Source: Bog-756 sp963769765 (GTDB taxonomy: Bacteria; Actinomycetota; Acidimicrobiia; Acidimicrobiales; RAAP-2). From it: a stretch of 64,000 nt of DNA. Below the pieces are notes generated by a model. The model was not told where the DNA came from. It was given only the letters and a program-made list of their open reading frames with translations, and did no database searches. Below are positions 33,713 to 42,744 of the stretch, one piece after another. Each line of letters opens with the position of its first letter. The first letter of the stretch is position 1. The translations under genes and the position numbers were made by a program. The stretch spans positions 547,771 to 611,770 of the forward strand of contig CAVYNA010000003.1 in the NCBI GenBank assembly GCA_963769765.1, in the 5' to 3' direction.

Positions 33713-34636
33713 ATGACGTACGAACCGCTTCCCGGGGCGCCCGACTGGTTCGTCCGAGCGCTCGCCGTTGCCCAGGGCGACCTCGAGGTCGAGGTCGACG
33801 GGTGTCGGATCCACGCGCTGACCTGTGGTGCGCCTGACACGCGGGGACTCGTCTTCGTCCATGGCGGTGGGGCGCACGCCCACTGGTGGACCCACGTCGC
33901 CGCCACCTTCCACCGGGACTTCCGGGTGGTGGCAGTCGACCTCTCCGGCCACGGCGACAGCGGACACCGGCCGAGCTACTCGCTCGAGCAGTGGACCGAC
34001 GAGGTCATGGCGGTCGCCGAGTCCGGTCGGATCGCCGGACCACCGGTCGTGATCGGGCACTCGATGGGTGGGTTCGTCACCATCGGCACGGCGGCGCGTC
34101 ACGGCGACCTCGTCAGCGGGGCGATCGTCTGCGACTCACCGGTGACCGAGCCCGACCCGGAGATCGGGGCCTACCGGCTCCGCGAGGCCTTCGGGCGCCC
34201 GCGCGTCTACCCGAGCGTCGAAGAGGCAGTGGAGCACTTCCGCACGGTTCCCACCCAGCAGCACTACCTCGACTTCGTGATCGACCACGTGGCCCGCCGG
34301 TCCGTGCGACCAGTCGAAGGCGGCTGGCAGTGGAAGTTCGACCGCGAGATCTTCGCCCAATTCGGCGGCGGCATCCGCGGGATCGCATTGCCCTATCTGT
34401 CCAAGGTCCGCTGTCGGTTCGCGCTGTTGCGTTCCGAGCACGGTCTCGTGACTGCGGACCTCGGGCAGTCGATGTTCGAGGAGCTCGGCCGGGTCACGCC
34501 GGTGATCGAGATCCCCGAGGCCGGCCACCACGCGATGCTCGACCAGCCACTCATCCTTCTCACCGCGATCCGCACCCTGCTCGGCGACTGGGAGCACTCG
34601 GAGCCCCACCGTCGCGACGAAGCCCACCGGGCCTGA
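33713..34636 (+). CDS. Alpha/beta hydrolase
   Basis: A 307-residue enzyme with an alpha/beta fold: oxyanion loop VHGGGAHAHWW, nucleophile elbow VVIGHSMGGF and a His in PEAGHHAML. The Asp is likely around LLRSEHG. It hydrolyses an ester, epoxide, or C-C bond in a metabolite. The ATG at 33713 is used, since the longer frame adds only MCSDRG; no ribosome site is clear. It stands alone next to the CtpE-like gene, convergent, 4 bases apart. Confidence 0.86.
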   Translation: MTYEPLPGAPDWFVRALAVAQGDLEVEVDGCRIHALTCGAPDTRGLVFVHGGGAHAHWWTHVAATFHRDFRVVAVDLSGHGDSGHRPSYSLEQWTDEVMAVAESGRIAGPPVVIGHSMGGFVTIGTAARHGDLVSGAIVCDSPVTEPDPEIGAYRLREAFGRPRVYPSVEEAVEHFRTVPTQQHYLDFVIDHVARRSVRPVEGGWQWKFDREIFAQFGGGIRGIALPYLSKVRCRFALLRSEHGLVTADLGQSMFEELGRVTPVIEIPEAGHHAMLDQPLILLTAIRTLLGDWEHSEPHRRDEAHRA

Positions 34637-34640
34637 TCGC

Positions 34641-37085
34641 TCAGCTCGATCGGGTGCTCGCGCCCTTTCCGGTCGCGTCCGCTGTGTACCGGTCCACCCA
34701 CGTAGTGGACCAGCGCTCCGCCGCGACGAGAAGGATCATCGCCACTGCGAAGACCACGATCCCACCGAGCACGACCGAAGTCGCCGGGAACGAAATGGCG
34801 AAGATCCGCCGGGAGACGGGTACGACGAAGACCACCGCCATGCAGAGAGCCATCGCGACGACGAGCAGGAGCCGCGACCGGTTGAGCGGCCGGGAGACCA
34901 GCACCAACACGCCGAGTGCGAGGGCGCAAAGCTCGAGGACCGCGGCCGTCCGCTGCTGGACGGCCGACGAGCTCGGCGGGATCCTCGCGAGCAGGTAGAC
35001 GACGAATGTCCCCGCTGCGGCGATGACGCCCGCGGGCACGGTGAACGCCAGCACCCTGGCGACGAACCCGGGAACCGCCCGCGGTGCACCGGCCGCAAGC
35101 GCGAGGAAGAACCCCGGGATCCCGATGGTAAAAGTGCTCACGATCGTGAGATGGCGCGGGAAGAAGAGGTACGGCAAACCACTCGCCGCGATCACGATGG
35201 CGAGGATCGCCGCGTAGACGGTCTTCGTCACGAAGAGTCTTGCCACCCGCTCGATGTTGGCGACGACCCGGCGGCCCTCGGCGAGCACCTCAGGGACGGC
35301 CGCGAACGAGTCGTCGAGGAGCACCATCCTCGCCACCGACCGGCTCGACTGGCTTCCCGAGCCCATCGCGATGCCGAGGTCGGCCTGCTTGAGCGCCTGG
35401 ACGTCGTTGACCCCGTCGCCGATCATCGCGACCACATGTCCCGCACCCTGGAGTGCCCGGACTGCCGCCACCTTCTGCTCGGGGCGCACCCGTCCGAACA
35501 CGTTCGCGCCTGCGACGGCTGCCTCCCACGGTTCGTCGTCCGAGCCCAGTCCGGAGGCGTCCTGCGGCTGACCGTGGACGGGCACGCCTGCGGACGCAGC
35601 CACCGCGGCCACTGTGCCGGGAGCATCGCCGGAGAGGACGACGACCGACACGCCCTGGCCTCTCAGGTACGCGATGGTGGGAACCGCCTCATCGCGAAGT
35701 GCCTCGACGAGGACGACGAGTGCAACGGGCACCACCGCCCCGAGCCCGCGGTCGGGATCGACCGGCCCGGCCGCGGTCGCGGCCAGCACGACCCGGTGGC
35801 CGGCCGCCTCCTGGGCTCGGAGAGCCGTGGCAAGCTCGATGGGCAACTCGGGAGCGAGGATGGACGGCGCACCGAGCAGCCAGGTCCCCTGCGTCTCGAA
35901 TGTCGCCGCACTCCACTTCCGGTCCGACGAGAAGGCGACCGAGTCGGTGAGCTCCCAACCCCCTGCCACGTCGAAGGACCTGACGATCGCCCGCATGGTC
36001 GCGTTCGGTGCGGGATCGGCGGCGGCCATCGCGCCGAGCGCGGCCTCGACCGTCGTCCGGTCGCGACCGCGAGCGACGACGACCGACTCGACACCCGCCT
36101 CGGGACTCGTCAGAGTCCCGGTCTTGTCGATGCAGAGGACGTCAGTACGGGCGAGGCCCTCGATCGAAGCAAGCTCCTGGACGAGGACGCGCCGTCGCGC
36201 AAGGCGGATCGCGCCCAGCGCGAACGCAATCGAGGTCAGGAGGACGAGGCCCTCCGGCACCATTGCCCCGACGCCGGCGACCGACCCCCGGATCGCGTCT
36301 GCGAGCGACTGGTTCGTCCGGAGGAGCTGACTCGCGACCAACGCAGCGCCAGCTGGCACCATCACCCAGGTCACAAGCCGCAAGATCGTGTTCGTGCCCT
36401 GTTGCAGCTCGGAGCGGACGAGGCTGAACCGGGTGGCACGGGCCTGAAGGCGGGCCGCGTAGGACGCCGCGCCGACCGCCGTGGCCCGCACCTTGCCACT
36501 GCCCACCGCGACGAAGCTGCCTGACAGGACCTCATCGCCGACCTCCTTCGCGACCGCTTCGGCCTCTCCGGTGAGGAGCGACTCGTCGATGGCGAGGCCA
36601 GCACAGGTGAGCACTGTCCCGTCGACGGGCACCTGGTCGCCGGGCCTGAGCTCGAGAACGTCATCGAGCACGATCTCTTCGACCGCGGTGTCGGACACGC
36701 CGATGACGCCGCCGGTCTGACGGACCACGTGCGCCCGAGGCGCAGTGAGGATCGCGAGTCGATCGAGTGTCCACTTGGCGCGCAGTTCCTGGACGACGCC
36801 GATCGTCGTATTTGCCACGAGCACGATGCCGAAGAGGCCGTCCTGTACGGGTCCGACGATGAGCACGAGGACGAACAGCGTCCCGAGGATCGCGTTGAAG
36901 CGGGTCAAGACATTGGCCCGGAGGATCTGACGGACGGACCGACCGGGCGAAGGTGGAGCCACATTGACCTTGCCGGCTCTGACCCGCTCGGCGACCTCGG
37001 CCGTCCCGAGCGGACCCGTCGGGGCCTGCGGCACGACCGACCCCGGTGGCGGGGCGACCGCACTGCTGCCCGCACCCGATCCCAT
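34641..37085 (-). CDS. P-type ATPase, CtpE-like (Ca/cation)
   Basis: An 814-residue membrane ATPase. The phosphorylation site is DKTGTLT, the dephosphorylation motif in the actuator domain is LLTGEAEAVAKEV, the hinge is MIGDGVNDVQALKQADLGIAMG, and at least eight transmembrane helices flank these, with the last six after the catalytic core. The sequence lacks the CPx or heavy-metal motif, and its length and motif order are close to mycobacterial CtpE, implicated in calcium uptake. The 24 N-terminal residues before about position 30 are Pro/Gly-rich and low-complexity. Start ATG 37085 has GGGGGAG upstream. It diverges from the P1B-5 ATPase across about 110 bases. Confidence 0.88.
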   Translation of the reverse strand: MGSGAGSSAVAPPPGSVVPQAPTGPLGTAEVAERVRAGKVNVAPPSPGRSVRQILRANVLTRFNAILGTLFVLVLIVGPVQDGLFGIVLVANTTIGVVQELRAKWTLDRLAILTAPRAHVVRQTGGVIGVSDTAVEEIVLDDVLELRPGDQVPVDGTVLTCAGLAIDESLLTGEAEAVAKEVGDEVLSGSFVAVGSGKVRATAVGAASYAARLQARATRFSLVRSELQQGTNTILRLVTWVMVPAGAALVASQLLRTNQSLADAIRGSVAGVGAMVPEGLVLLTSIAFALGAIRLARRRVLVQELASIEGLARTDVLCIDKTGTLTSPEAGVESVVVARGRDRTTVEAALGAMAAADPAPNATMRAIVRSFDVAGGWELTDSVAFSSDRKWSAATFETQGTWLLGAPSILAPELPIELATALRAQEAAGHRVVLAATAAGPVDPDRGLGAVVPVALVVLVEALRDEAVPTIAYLRGQGVSVVVLSGDAPGTVAAVAASAGVPVHGQPQDASGLGSDDEPWEAAVAGANVFGRVRPEQKVAAVRALQGAGHVVAMIGDGVNDVQALKQADLGIAMGSGSQSSRSVARMVLLDDSFAAVPEVLAEGRRVVANIERVARLFVTKTVYAAILAIVIAASGLPYLFFPRHLTIVSTFTIGIPGFFLALAAGAPRAVPGFVARVLAFTVPAGVIAAAGTFVVYLLARIPPSSSAVQQRTAAVLELCALALGVLVLVSRPLNRSRLLLVVAMALCMAVVFVVPVSRRIFAISFPATSVVLGGIVVFAVAMILLVAAERWSTTWVDRYTADATGKGASTRSS

Positions 37086-37197
37086 GGCGCAATTCTCCCC
37101 CGCGGAGAGGGTGCACCGACCAGGGCCGAAGGGCCCGGGTGCCGAGATGGACCGTTCGGCCCTACCGGCCGGTCGGGGCTGCGCAAAGGATGGGCCC

Positions 37198-39555
37198 ATG
37201 AGCGCCGACGAACGCGCCCGCCCCGTGCCGTCCTGGCTCCGTCGCAACGGGGCGCTGGCCGCGCTCGGTCTCTCTGTCGTCGGCCTCGGGCTCGGCGCCG
37301 TCCTCCACCTGGTCGGGGCGGGAAACACCGGCGACGGCGTGTGGATCGCGGTCGCCGTCTGCGGGGCCCTCTTCTCGCTCGTGTCGACCATCGGGAGCCT
37401 TTGGCACCACCGCCTGGGCGTCGACGTGATCGCCCTCTTGGCCGTGTGCGGCGCGCTCGCTGTCGGCGAAGACCTCGCAGCAGCCGTCATCGGCGTCATG
37501 ATCACGACCGGCCGCGCCCTCGAGGCGTGGGCGGCGGGCCGGGCGAGGCGAAGCCTCGAGGTCCTGCTCGAGCGTGCGCCCAGCCGGGCACATCGTTACG
37601 ACGGACCGACGCTCGTCACCGTCGAGCTCGGCTCGGTGCAGCCCGGCGACCGGCTCATGGTCGGACCGGGCGAGCTCGTTCCGGTCGACGGCACGGTCAT
37701 CTCGGAAGGCGCGGTCCTCGACGAGTCGACACTCACCGGTGAACCCCTGCCCGTCGAGCACAGCACCGGCGACCCCGTGCGGAGCGGCACGGTCAACGCA
37801 GGGGGACCATTCGACCTGCTCGCAACCACGACCGCGGCGTCGAGCTCCTATGCGGGCATCGTCCGTCTGGTGGCCGAGGCAGAGGCGTCCGAGGCACCCT
37901 TCGTCCGGCTCGCCGACGAATTCGCACTCTGGTTCCTCCTCGCCACCCTCGTCCTCGCCGGAGTCTCGTGGGCGACGGCAGGAGCGACACGTGCAGTGGC
38001 CGTCCTGGTCGTCGCGACTCCGTGTCCGCTCATCCTCGGGGCACCGATCGCCCTCGTCTCGGGCGTCGCCTGTGCGGCGCGCCGCGGGATCATCGTGAAG
38101 GGTGGCGGCGTCCTCGAACGGCTCGCTCGCTGCACCACTCTTCTCGTCGACAAGACGGGGACGATCACCGGCGGGTGTCCGACCCTCACCCGCTCGGTGG
38201 TGGCAGACGGTGGTGACGTCACCACCATGCTCCGGTTGGCGGCGTCGCTCGACCAGGTCTCCCCGCACGTGCTCGCATCGGCCGTGGTGCGCGGAGCGAC
38301 CGACCGGGAATGTTCACTGACACTTCCGACGGACGTCGAGGAGGTGCCCGGACAGGGCATCCGCGGCCGGGTCGGCGACCAACTGGTGGCGGTCGGCAAA
38401 GCGTCGTGGGTGGGCGTCGCGGCGAACCCGCCCTGGGCCAAAGCCGCACGGCGCACGGCGCGTCTCGACGGCGCGCTGACCGTGTTCGTCGCGGTCGACG
38501 GCGAGCCGGCCGGCGTGCTCATCCTCGACGACCCGCTGCGCCCCGACGCCGGCCGGACCGTCCGTGCCCTCCGTCGTGCCGACATCCGCCGCATCGTGCT
38601 CGTGACCGGCGACCGCGCCGAGGTCGCCGAGTCCGTCGGAGCGGTCATCGGGGTCGACGAGGTCCTCGCCGAGCGCACGCCGGCCGAGAAGCTCGACGCG
38701 GTGCGGCTGGAGAGCCAGCACGCCGCCACGATCATGGTCGGCGACGGGGTCAATGACGCGCCGGCGCTCGCACTCGCGGACGTCGGGGTCGCGATGGGTG
38801 CCCGTGGGGCGACCGCGTCGTCAGAAGCCGCCGACGTCGTCTTGACCGTGGACCGCATCGACCGGATCGGCGACGCGGTCCTGATCGCGAAGCGCACCAG
38901 ACGGATCGCGCTGCAGAGCGTGCTCGCGGGCATGGCGCTCTCGCTCGCCGCGATGGGATTCGCGGCCGCGGGGCTCCTCCCCGCGCTCTGGGGCGCGCTC
39001 CTCCAAGAAGCCATCGACGCAGTGGTCATCCTGAACGCGCTCCGCGCGCTCCGGGCCCCGACGGTCGCGACGCACCTGAGCGAGGGCGACTCGGCGCTCG
39101 CCCGACGGTTCCGCGACGAACACCTCGCGATCCGGTTCGACCTCGACCAGCTCAGGGCGGCAGCCGACGGACTCGACACCCTCGAACCGCCGGAGGCGCT
39201 CGCGGCGGTCCGCTCCATCCACCGCATGCTCGTCGAGGAGGTCGAGCCCCACGAGCGCGCCGAGGAGGCGCTGCTCTACCCCGCACTCAACCGGGTCATC
39301 GGGGGCGAGGACCCGACCGGAGCGATGAGCCGGGCCCACGTCGAGATCACCCACCAGATCCGCCGGCTCGACCAGCTCCTCGACGACATCGGTCCCGAAG
39401 GTCCCGACCAGGTCGATCTCGTCGAGCTCCGCCGACTCCTCTACGGGCTCCACGCGATCTTGCGCCTGCATACGATCCAAGAGGACGAGAACTACCTCTC
39501 ACTCGGAGACGACACCGGCGCACCGAACCGTCCGGCGTTGGAGCGCTCGCCATGA
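37198..39555 (+). CDS. P1B-5-type metal ATPase with C-terminal hemerythrin-like domain
   Basis: A 785-residue heavy-metal P-type ATPase. The transmembrane metal motif is T-P-C-P (residues 274-277), the P1B-5 signature, the catalytic Asp is Asp318 in DKTGTIT, with LTGEPLPVE and GDGVNDAPALA also present. After the ATPase, residues about 640-775 form a hemerythrin-like helical domain with metal-ligand patterns EPHERAEEALLYPAL, HVEITHQIRRL and LRLHTIQEDENYL. Such fusions are known in P1B-5 ATPases of actinobacteria, with a role in iron, nickel or cobalt transport. The ATG at 37198 follows AAAGGATG. Its stop overlaps the next ORF as ATGA. Confidence 0.93.
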   Translation: MSADERARPVPSWLRRNGALAALGLSVVGLGLGAVLHLVGAGNTGDGVWIAVAVCGALFSLVSTIGSLWHHRLGVDVIALLAVCGALAVGEDLAAAVIGVMITTGRALEAWAAGRARRSLEVLLERAPSRAHRYDGPTLVTVELGSVQPGDRLMVGPGELVPVDGTVISEGAVLDESTLTGEPLPVEHSTGDPVRSGTVNAGGPFDLLATTTAASSSYAGIVRLVAEAEASEAPFVRLADEFALWFLLATLVLAGVSWATAGATRAVAVLVVATPCPLILGAPIALVSGVACAARRGIIVKGGGVLERLARCTTLLVDKTGTITGGCPTLTRSVVADGGDVTTMLRLAASLDQVSPHVLASAVVRGATDRECSLTLPTDVEEVPGQGIRGRVGDQLVAVGKASWVGVAANPPWAKAARRTARLDGALTVFVAVDGEPAGVLILDDPLRPDAGRTVRALRRADIRRIVLVTGDRAEVAESVGAVIGVDEVLAERTPAEKLDAVRLESQHAATIMVGDGVNDAPALALADVGVAMGARGATASSEAADVVLTVDRIDRIGDAVLIAKRTRRIALQSVLAGMALSLAAMGFAAAGLLPALWGALLQEAIDAVVILNALRALRAPTVATHLSEGDSALARRFRDEHLAIRFDLDQLRAAADGLDTLEPPEALAAVRSIHRMLVEEVEPHERAEEALLYPALNRVIGGEDPTGAMSRAHVEITHQIRRLDQLLDDIGPEGPDQVDLVELRRLLYGLHAILRLHTIQEDENYLSLGDDTGAPNRPALERSP

Positions 39556-39950
39556 GCGGTTCTCAGGAGCTGGAGGTCGCGGCCCGGAGGCTCCGGGCGG
39601 TCCACAACGCGGTGGGAGCGGGTGAGCTCGCGTGCCTCGGCGAGCTCTGGTACTGCGCGATCGCACGCCGCCGCGGCCGATGGCTGGGCCTCTCGGTCGG
39701 GGTGCTGCTCACCGAGGGGGTCGCCCTGGTCGCGGCCCGCGGCTGCCCGCTCGGCGTCGTCCAACGTCGGCTCGGCGACGACGCCCCGATGTTCGAACTC
39801 TGGTTCGGACCACGCCTCGCGCCCTTCGCCATCCCCGGCTTCACCGCACTCGCGGTGGCCGGAGCGCTCACGCTCCTCCGTCGGCCTCCAGTGCCTCGGC
39901 CTGTCGGCGCAGCTCCTCCACCGCCTCGCCGGGGGCGACGGTCTCGATGA
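39552..39950 (+). CDS. Small membrane protein, DUF2784-like
   Basis: A 132-residue protein with two or three membrane segments: LGLSVGVLLTEGVALVA near residue 47, and a C-terminal PFAIPGFTALAVAGALTLL. A Cys-Pro (ARGCPLGVVQRRL) lies between, as in DUF2784-type proteins. The start overlaps the ATPase stop as ATGA, so it is co-translated, suggesting a role with the transporter. The last 25 residues are Arg/Pro-rich and run antisense through the convergent gene (39868-40119), so the natural C terminus may be shorter. Family assignment is tentative. Confidence 0.55.
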   Translation: MSGSQELEVAARRLRAVHNAVGAGELACLGELWYCAIARRRGRWLGLSVGVLLTEGVALVAARGCPLGVVQRRLGDDAPMFELWFGPRLAPFAIPGFTALAVAGALTLLRRPPVPRPVGAAPPPPRRGRRSR

Positions 39951-40119
39951 GCCTGATCAGTTCGAGCACGATGGCGGTCAGCTCGGGCAGTTGGTCGCCG
40001 GTCTCCTCGATGGTGATCTTGGAGAAGGGGAAGGCGACCGTCACCCGGTTGGTCGGCGCCACGACACCGGGCGCTCCATGGCGCGGTGGTCGGTCGACGT
40101 CGGTCGGGAGATCGGCCAT
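39868..40119 (-). CDS. Small hypothetical protein, 83 aa
   Basis: A short protein with a charged leader (MADLPTDVDRPPRHG) and a helical amphipathic second half (LPELTAIVLELIRLIETVA, then EELRRQAEALEADGG). No motif I recognise. It overlaps the convergent membrane protein gene by 83 bases. The reading frame has the codon bias of its neighbours and a GGAGGTGAT-like site upstream of the ATG, so it is more likely real than the overlapping C terminus of the membrane protein. Confidence 0.6.
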   Translation of the reverse strand: MADLPTDVDRPPRHGAPGVVAPTNRVTVAFPFSKITIEETGDQLPELTAIVLELIRLIETVAPGEAVEELRRQAEALEADGGA

Positions 40120-40356
40120 GCCATCACCTCCGATGTGCTCGACCCGTGACGCTCACTGCGCTCTCAGGTCCCCTCGTGGTTGTCGGCGCCTCTCCACTGA
40201 TGATGAGCGGACCGTCCGCCTCTGACCAGGGCCGAATGTCACGGGTGGGACCCGAAGACGGCGCGGACTCTCCGCCCGATCAGAGCAGGGCGACCCGTGC
40301 CCCGGGGCGACCGACCTCGACGTCGAATCCGAAGCTGCTGTGCAAGGATTCCGGCG

Positions 40357-41190
40357 ATGGACCAGCGGACCGTCGACCTCGGTGCGGTACAGCTCGCGAT
40401 CGCCGAAGCCGGCGCCGGGCAGCAGCCGCTCCTGATCCTCCACGGGTTCACCGGGGCAAAGGAAGACTTCACCGACTGGCTCGACCCGTTGGCCGAGGCG
40501 GGCTGGCACGCGGTCGCCCCGGACCAACGGGGACACGGTTCGAGCTCGAAGCCCGACGACGAAGCCGCTTACTCCTTCGAGATCCTCGCCGCAGACGCAC
40601 TCGCGCTCGCCGACGCCCTCGGCTGGGACAGGTTCGCCCTCCTCGGTCACTCGATGGGCGGCATGGTCGCCCAGTTCGCCGCGCTCGAGTCCGGTGTGCG
40701 ACTCAGCGGGCTGATCCTGATGGACACCGGACACGGGCCAGTCGACGGCCTCGATCCTGATCTGGTTGCAGTCGCCGGCTCCATCGCGCGGAGCCGCGGC
40801 ATCGACGCGCTGGCCGACCTCCTCGCCGACCGGGACAGTCCGCTCGACACGCCCTCGAACAGACGGCTCCGCTCCCGACAGCCCGGCTACGCGGAGTTCG
40901 GGGACCTCAAGCTCCGTTCGACCTCGCCCGAGCTCTACGCGGCGATGTCGATGTCGATGGCGACCACCGACGACCGGCTCGACGAACTGGCGACCCTGCC
41001 GATGGCGCTTCCGGTGCTCGTGCTGGTGGGCGAGGAGGACCGGCCTTTCATCGATCCGTCGATACGGATGGCCGCCGCAACCGGCGGCGCGCTCGAGATC
41101 ATCCCTGATGCCGGCCACAGCCCGCAGTTCGAGCACCCTGACGCATGGTGGGGTGCCCTCTCCGGGTTCCTCCGCTCCATCAGGACCTGA
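40357..41190 (+). CDS. Alpha/beta hydrolase
   Basis: A 277-residue alpha/beta hydrolase: HGFTGAKEDF oxyanion loop, LLGHSMGGMVAQF nucleophile elbow and PDAGHSPQFEHP with the catalytic His; the Asp is in GEEDRPFID. It begins at ATG 40357, with AAGGAT 9 bases before; longer frames are not supported. It ends 33 bases before the acyl-CoA carboxylase gene, so they may share a transcript. Substrate unknown; small esters or lactones are common for the group. Confidence 0.88.
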   Translation: MDQRTVDLGAVQLAIAEAGAGQQPLLILHGFTGAKEDFTDWLDPLAEAGWHAVAPDQRGHGSSSKPDDEAAYSFEILAADALALADALGWDRFALLGHSMGGMVAQFAALESGVRLSGLILMDTGHGPVDGLDPDLVAVAGSIARSRGIDALADLLADRDSPLDTPSNRRLRSRQPGYAEFGDLKLRSTSPELYAAMSMSMATTDDRLDELATLPMALPVLVLVGEEDRPFIDPSIRMAAATGGALEIIPDAGHSPQFEHPDAWWGALSGFLRSIRT

Positions 41191-41223
41191 CGACGGACTC
41201 ACCAAAGGGCGAGGGGAGCGAAC

Positions 41224-42726
41224 ATGGATGACGAGTTGCACGGATGGGGCGCCGCGCTCGAGGAGATCTCCCGTCGCAAGGCCGACGCCCGGGCCATGGG
41301 CGGTGGGGCACGGCTGGAGCGACAGCGGTCGAGGGGCCGCCTCAACGCCCGCGAGCGACTCGAGCTCCTCTTCGATCCGGGCACGTTCTTCGAGATCGGT
41401 GCACTGGTCGGCACGACCGAGGAACCACCCGTCCCCGGCGACGCCCTCGTCGCAGGCGCCGGTCGCATCAACGGACGGCCTGCGGTCGCGGGTGCAGAGG
41501 ACGTGACCGTTCTCGGGGGCTCGATCGGGAGCGGCGCCGCGGACAAGAGATACCGGCTCTGCCAGGTCGCCAGGCAGGAGCGGGTCCCACTCGTGATGCT
41601 GCTCGAGGGGGCGGGCCACCGGGTGAGCGAGACCTCGACCGGTCGCAGGCCGGGTGACCTGATGGGTCTCGCCGAGCTGTCCGGCGTCGTGCCGACGGTC
41701 TGCCTGGTCCTCGGCGCGTCGGCCGGACACGGAGCGCTCACCGCGCCGCTCTGCGACTTCGTGGTCATGACCGAGACCGCGTCGATCTTCGCCGCGGGTC
41801 CTCCGCTCGTGCGGTCCGCGACCGGCGAAGAGGTCTCGAAGGAGACCCTCGGCGGACCGCCGGTGGCGGTCGACGCCGGCGGCGTCGTGCACAACGTGGT
41901 GACCGACGACGAGGCAGCGATCGACCTCGCACGGCGCTACCTCTCCTACTTCCCGATCAACGCGTGGGAGACCCCTCCCCGGCGAGAGGGCGCGGACGCA
42001 GGTCGCCGCGCCCTCGACGTGCTCGATCTGATCCCGCCGGACCCGCGTCAGCCGTATCCGATCCGACCGGTGCTCGCCGAGCTCGTCGATGACGCCCTCC
42101 TGCTCGATGTCCAGGCCGGCTTCGGGCCGTCGATCGTGACCGCGCTGGCCCATCTCGGCGGTCGGAGCGTCGCCATCGTGGCAAACGACCCGAGCGTGCT
42201 GGCCGGCACCATCGACGCGGCCGCGGCGGACAAGGCGGCCCACTTCCTCGACGTGGCGGACGCCTTCGGGCTGCCCTGCATCTTTCTCGCCGACAACCCC
42301 GGCGTACTGGCCGGTACCGCCGCCGAACGGAGTGGCATCCTCCGGCACGCCGCACGCCTCTTCGCCGTGCAGCACCGGCTGCAGGTCCCCAAGCTCCACG
42401 TCACCGTCCGCAAGGCATTCGGGTTCGGCTCTTCGGTGATGGCCATGAATCCGTTCGACAATCAGACGATCACCCTGGCGTTCCCTTCGATCACCCTCGG
42501 TGCAATGCCCGCCTCCTCGGAGGCCAGTGCGATCGCCGACGAGGGCGAGCGGGCCCGGCTCGCCGCCGAGCAGTCGCGGGCGTCGGTGACCTCGGCCGCC
42601 CGGCTCTCCTACGACGACGTCATCGACCCCCGCGAGCTCCGCAACGCGTTGCTTGCGGGGTTGAGCCTCGCCGAGGGCCGACTCTCGTCGCCTCGGGGCC
42701 CCAGACCGGGTGGCATCCTCCCCTGA
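41224..42726 (+). CDS. Acyl-CoA carboxylase beta subunit (carboxyltransferase)
   Basis: A 500-residue carboxyltransferase of the biotin-dependent acyl-CoA carboxylase family, moving CO2 from carboxybiotin to an acyl-CoA. Markers are RGRLNARERLELLFDPGTFF near the start, the N-half EDVTVLGGSIG with GAGHRVSET, and C-half VANDPSVLAGTIDA, FLADNPGV and RKAFGFGS. It lacks an adjacent alpha (biotin) subunit, so it must use one encoded elsewhere. The ATG at 41224 follows GGGGAG. Substrate (acetyl-, propionyl- or a branched acyl-CoA) is unreadable. Confidence 0.94.
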   Translation: MDDELHGWGAALEEISRRKADARAMGGGARLERQRSRGRLNARERLELLFDPGTFFEIGALVGTTEEPPVPGDALVAGAGRINGRPAVAGAEDVTVLGGSIGSGAADKRYRLCQVARQERVPLVMLLEGAGHRVSETSTGRRPGDLMGLAELSGVVPTVCLVLGASAGHGALTAPLCDFVVMTETASIFAAGPPLVRSATGEEVSKETLGGPPVAVDAGGVVHNVVTDDEAAIDLARRYLSYFPINAWETPPRREGADAGRRALDVLDLIPPDPRQPYPIRPVLAELVDDALLLDVQAGFGPSIVTALAHLGGRSVAIVANDPSVLAGTIDAAAADKAAHFLDVADAFGLPCIFLADNPGVLAGTAAERSGILRHAARLFAVQHRLQVPKLHVTVRKAFGFGSSVMAMNPFDNQTITLAFPSITLGAMPASSEASAIADEGERARLAAEQSRASVTSAARLSYDDVIDPRELRNALLAGLSLAEGRLSSPRGPRPGGILP

Positions 42727-42744
42727 AGGAGCGTCACGATCGGC

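Noticed and set aside
40153..42399. Minus-strand frame of 748 codons
   Set aside because: It is antisense to the hydrolase and carboxyltransferase genes, with Arg/Glu/Gly-rich noise and no motif.
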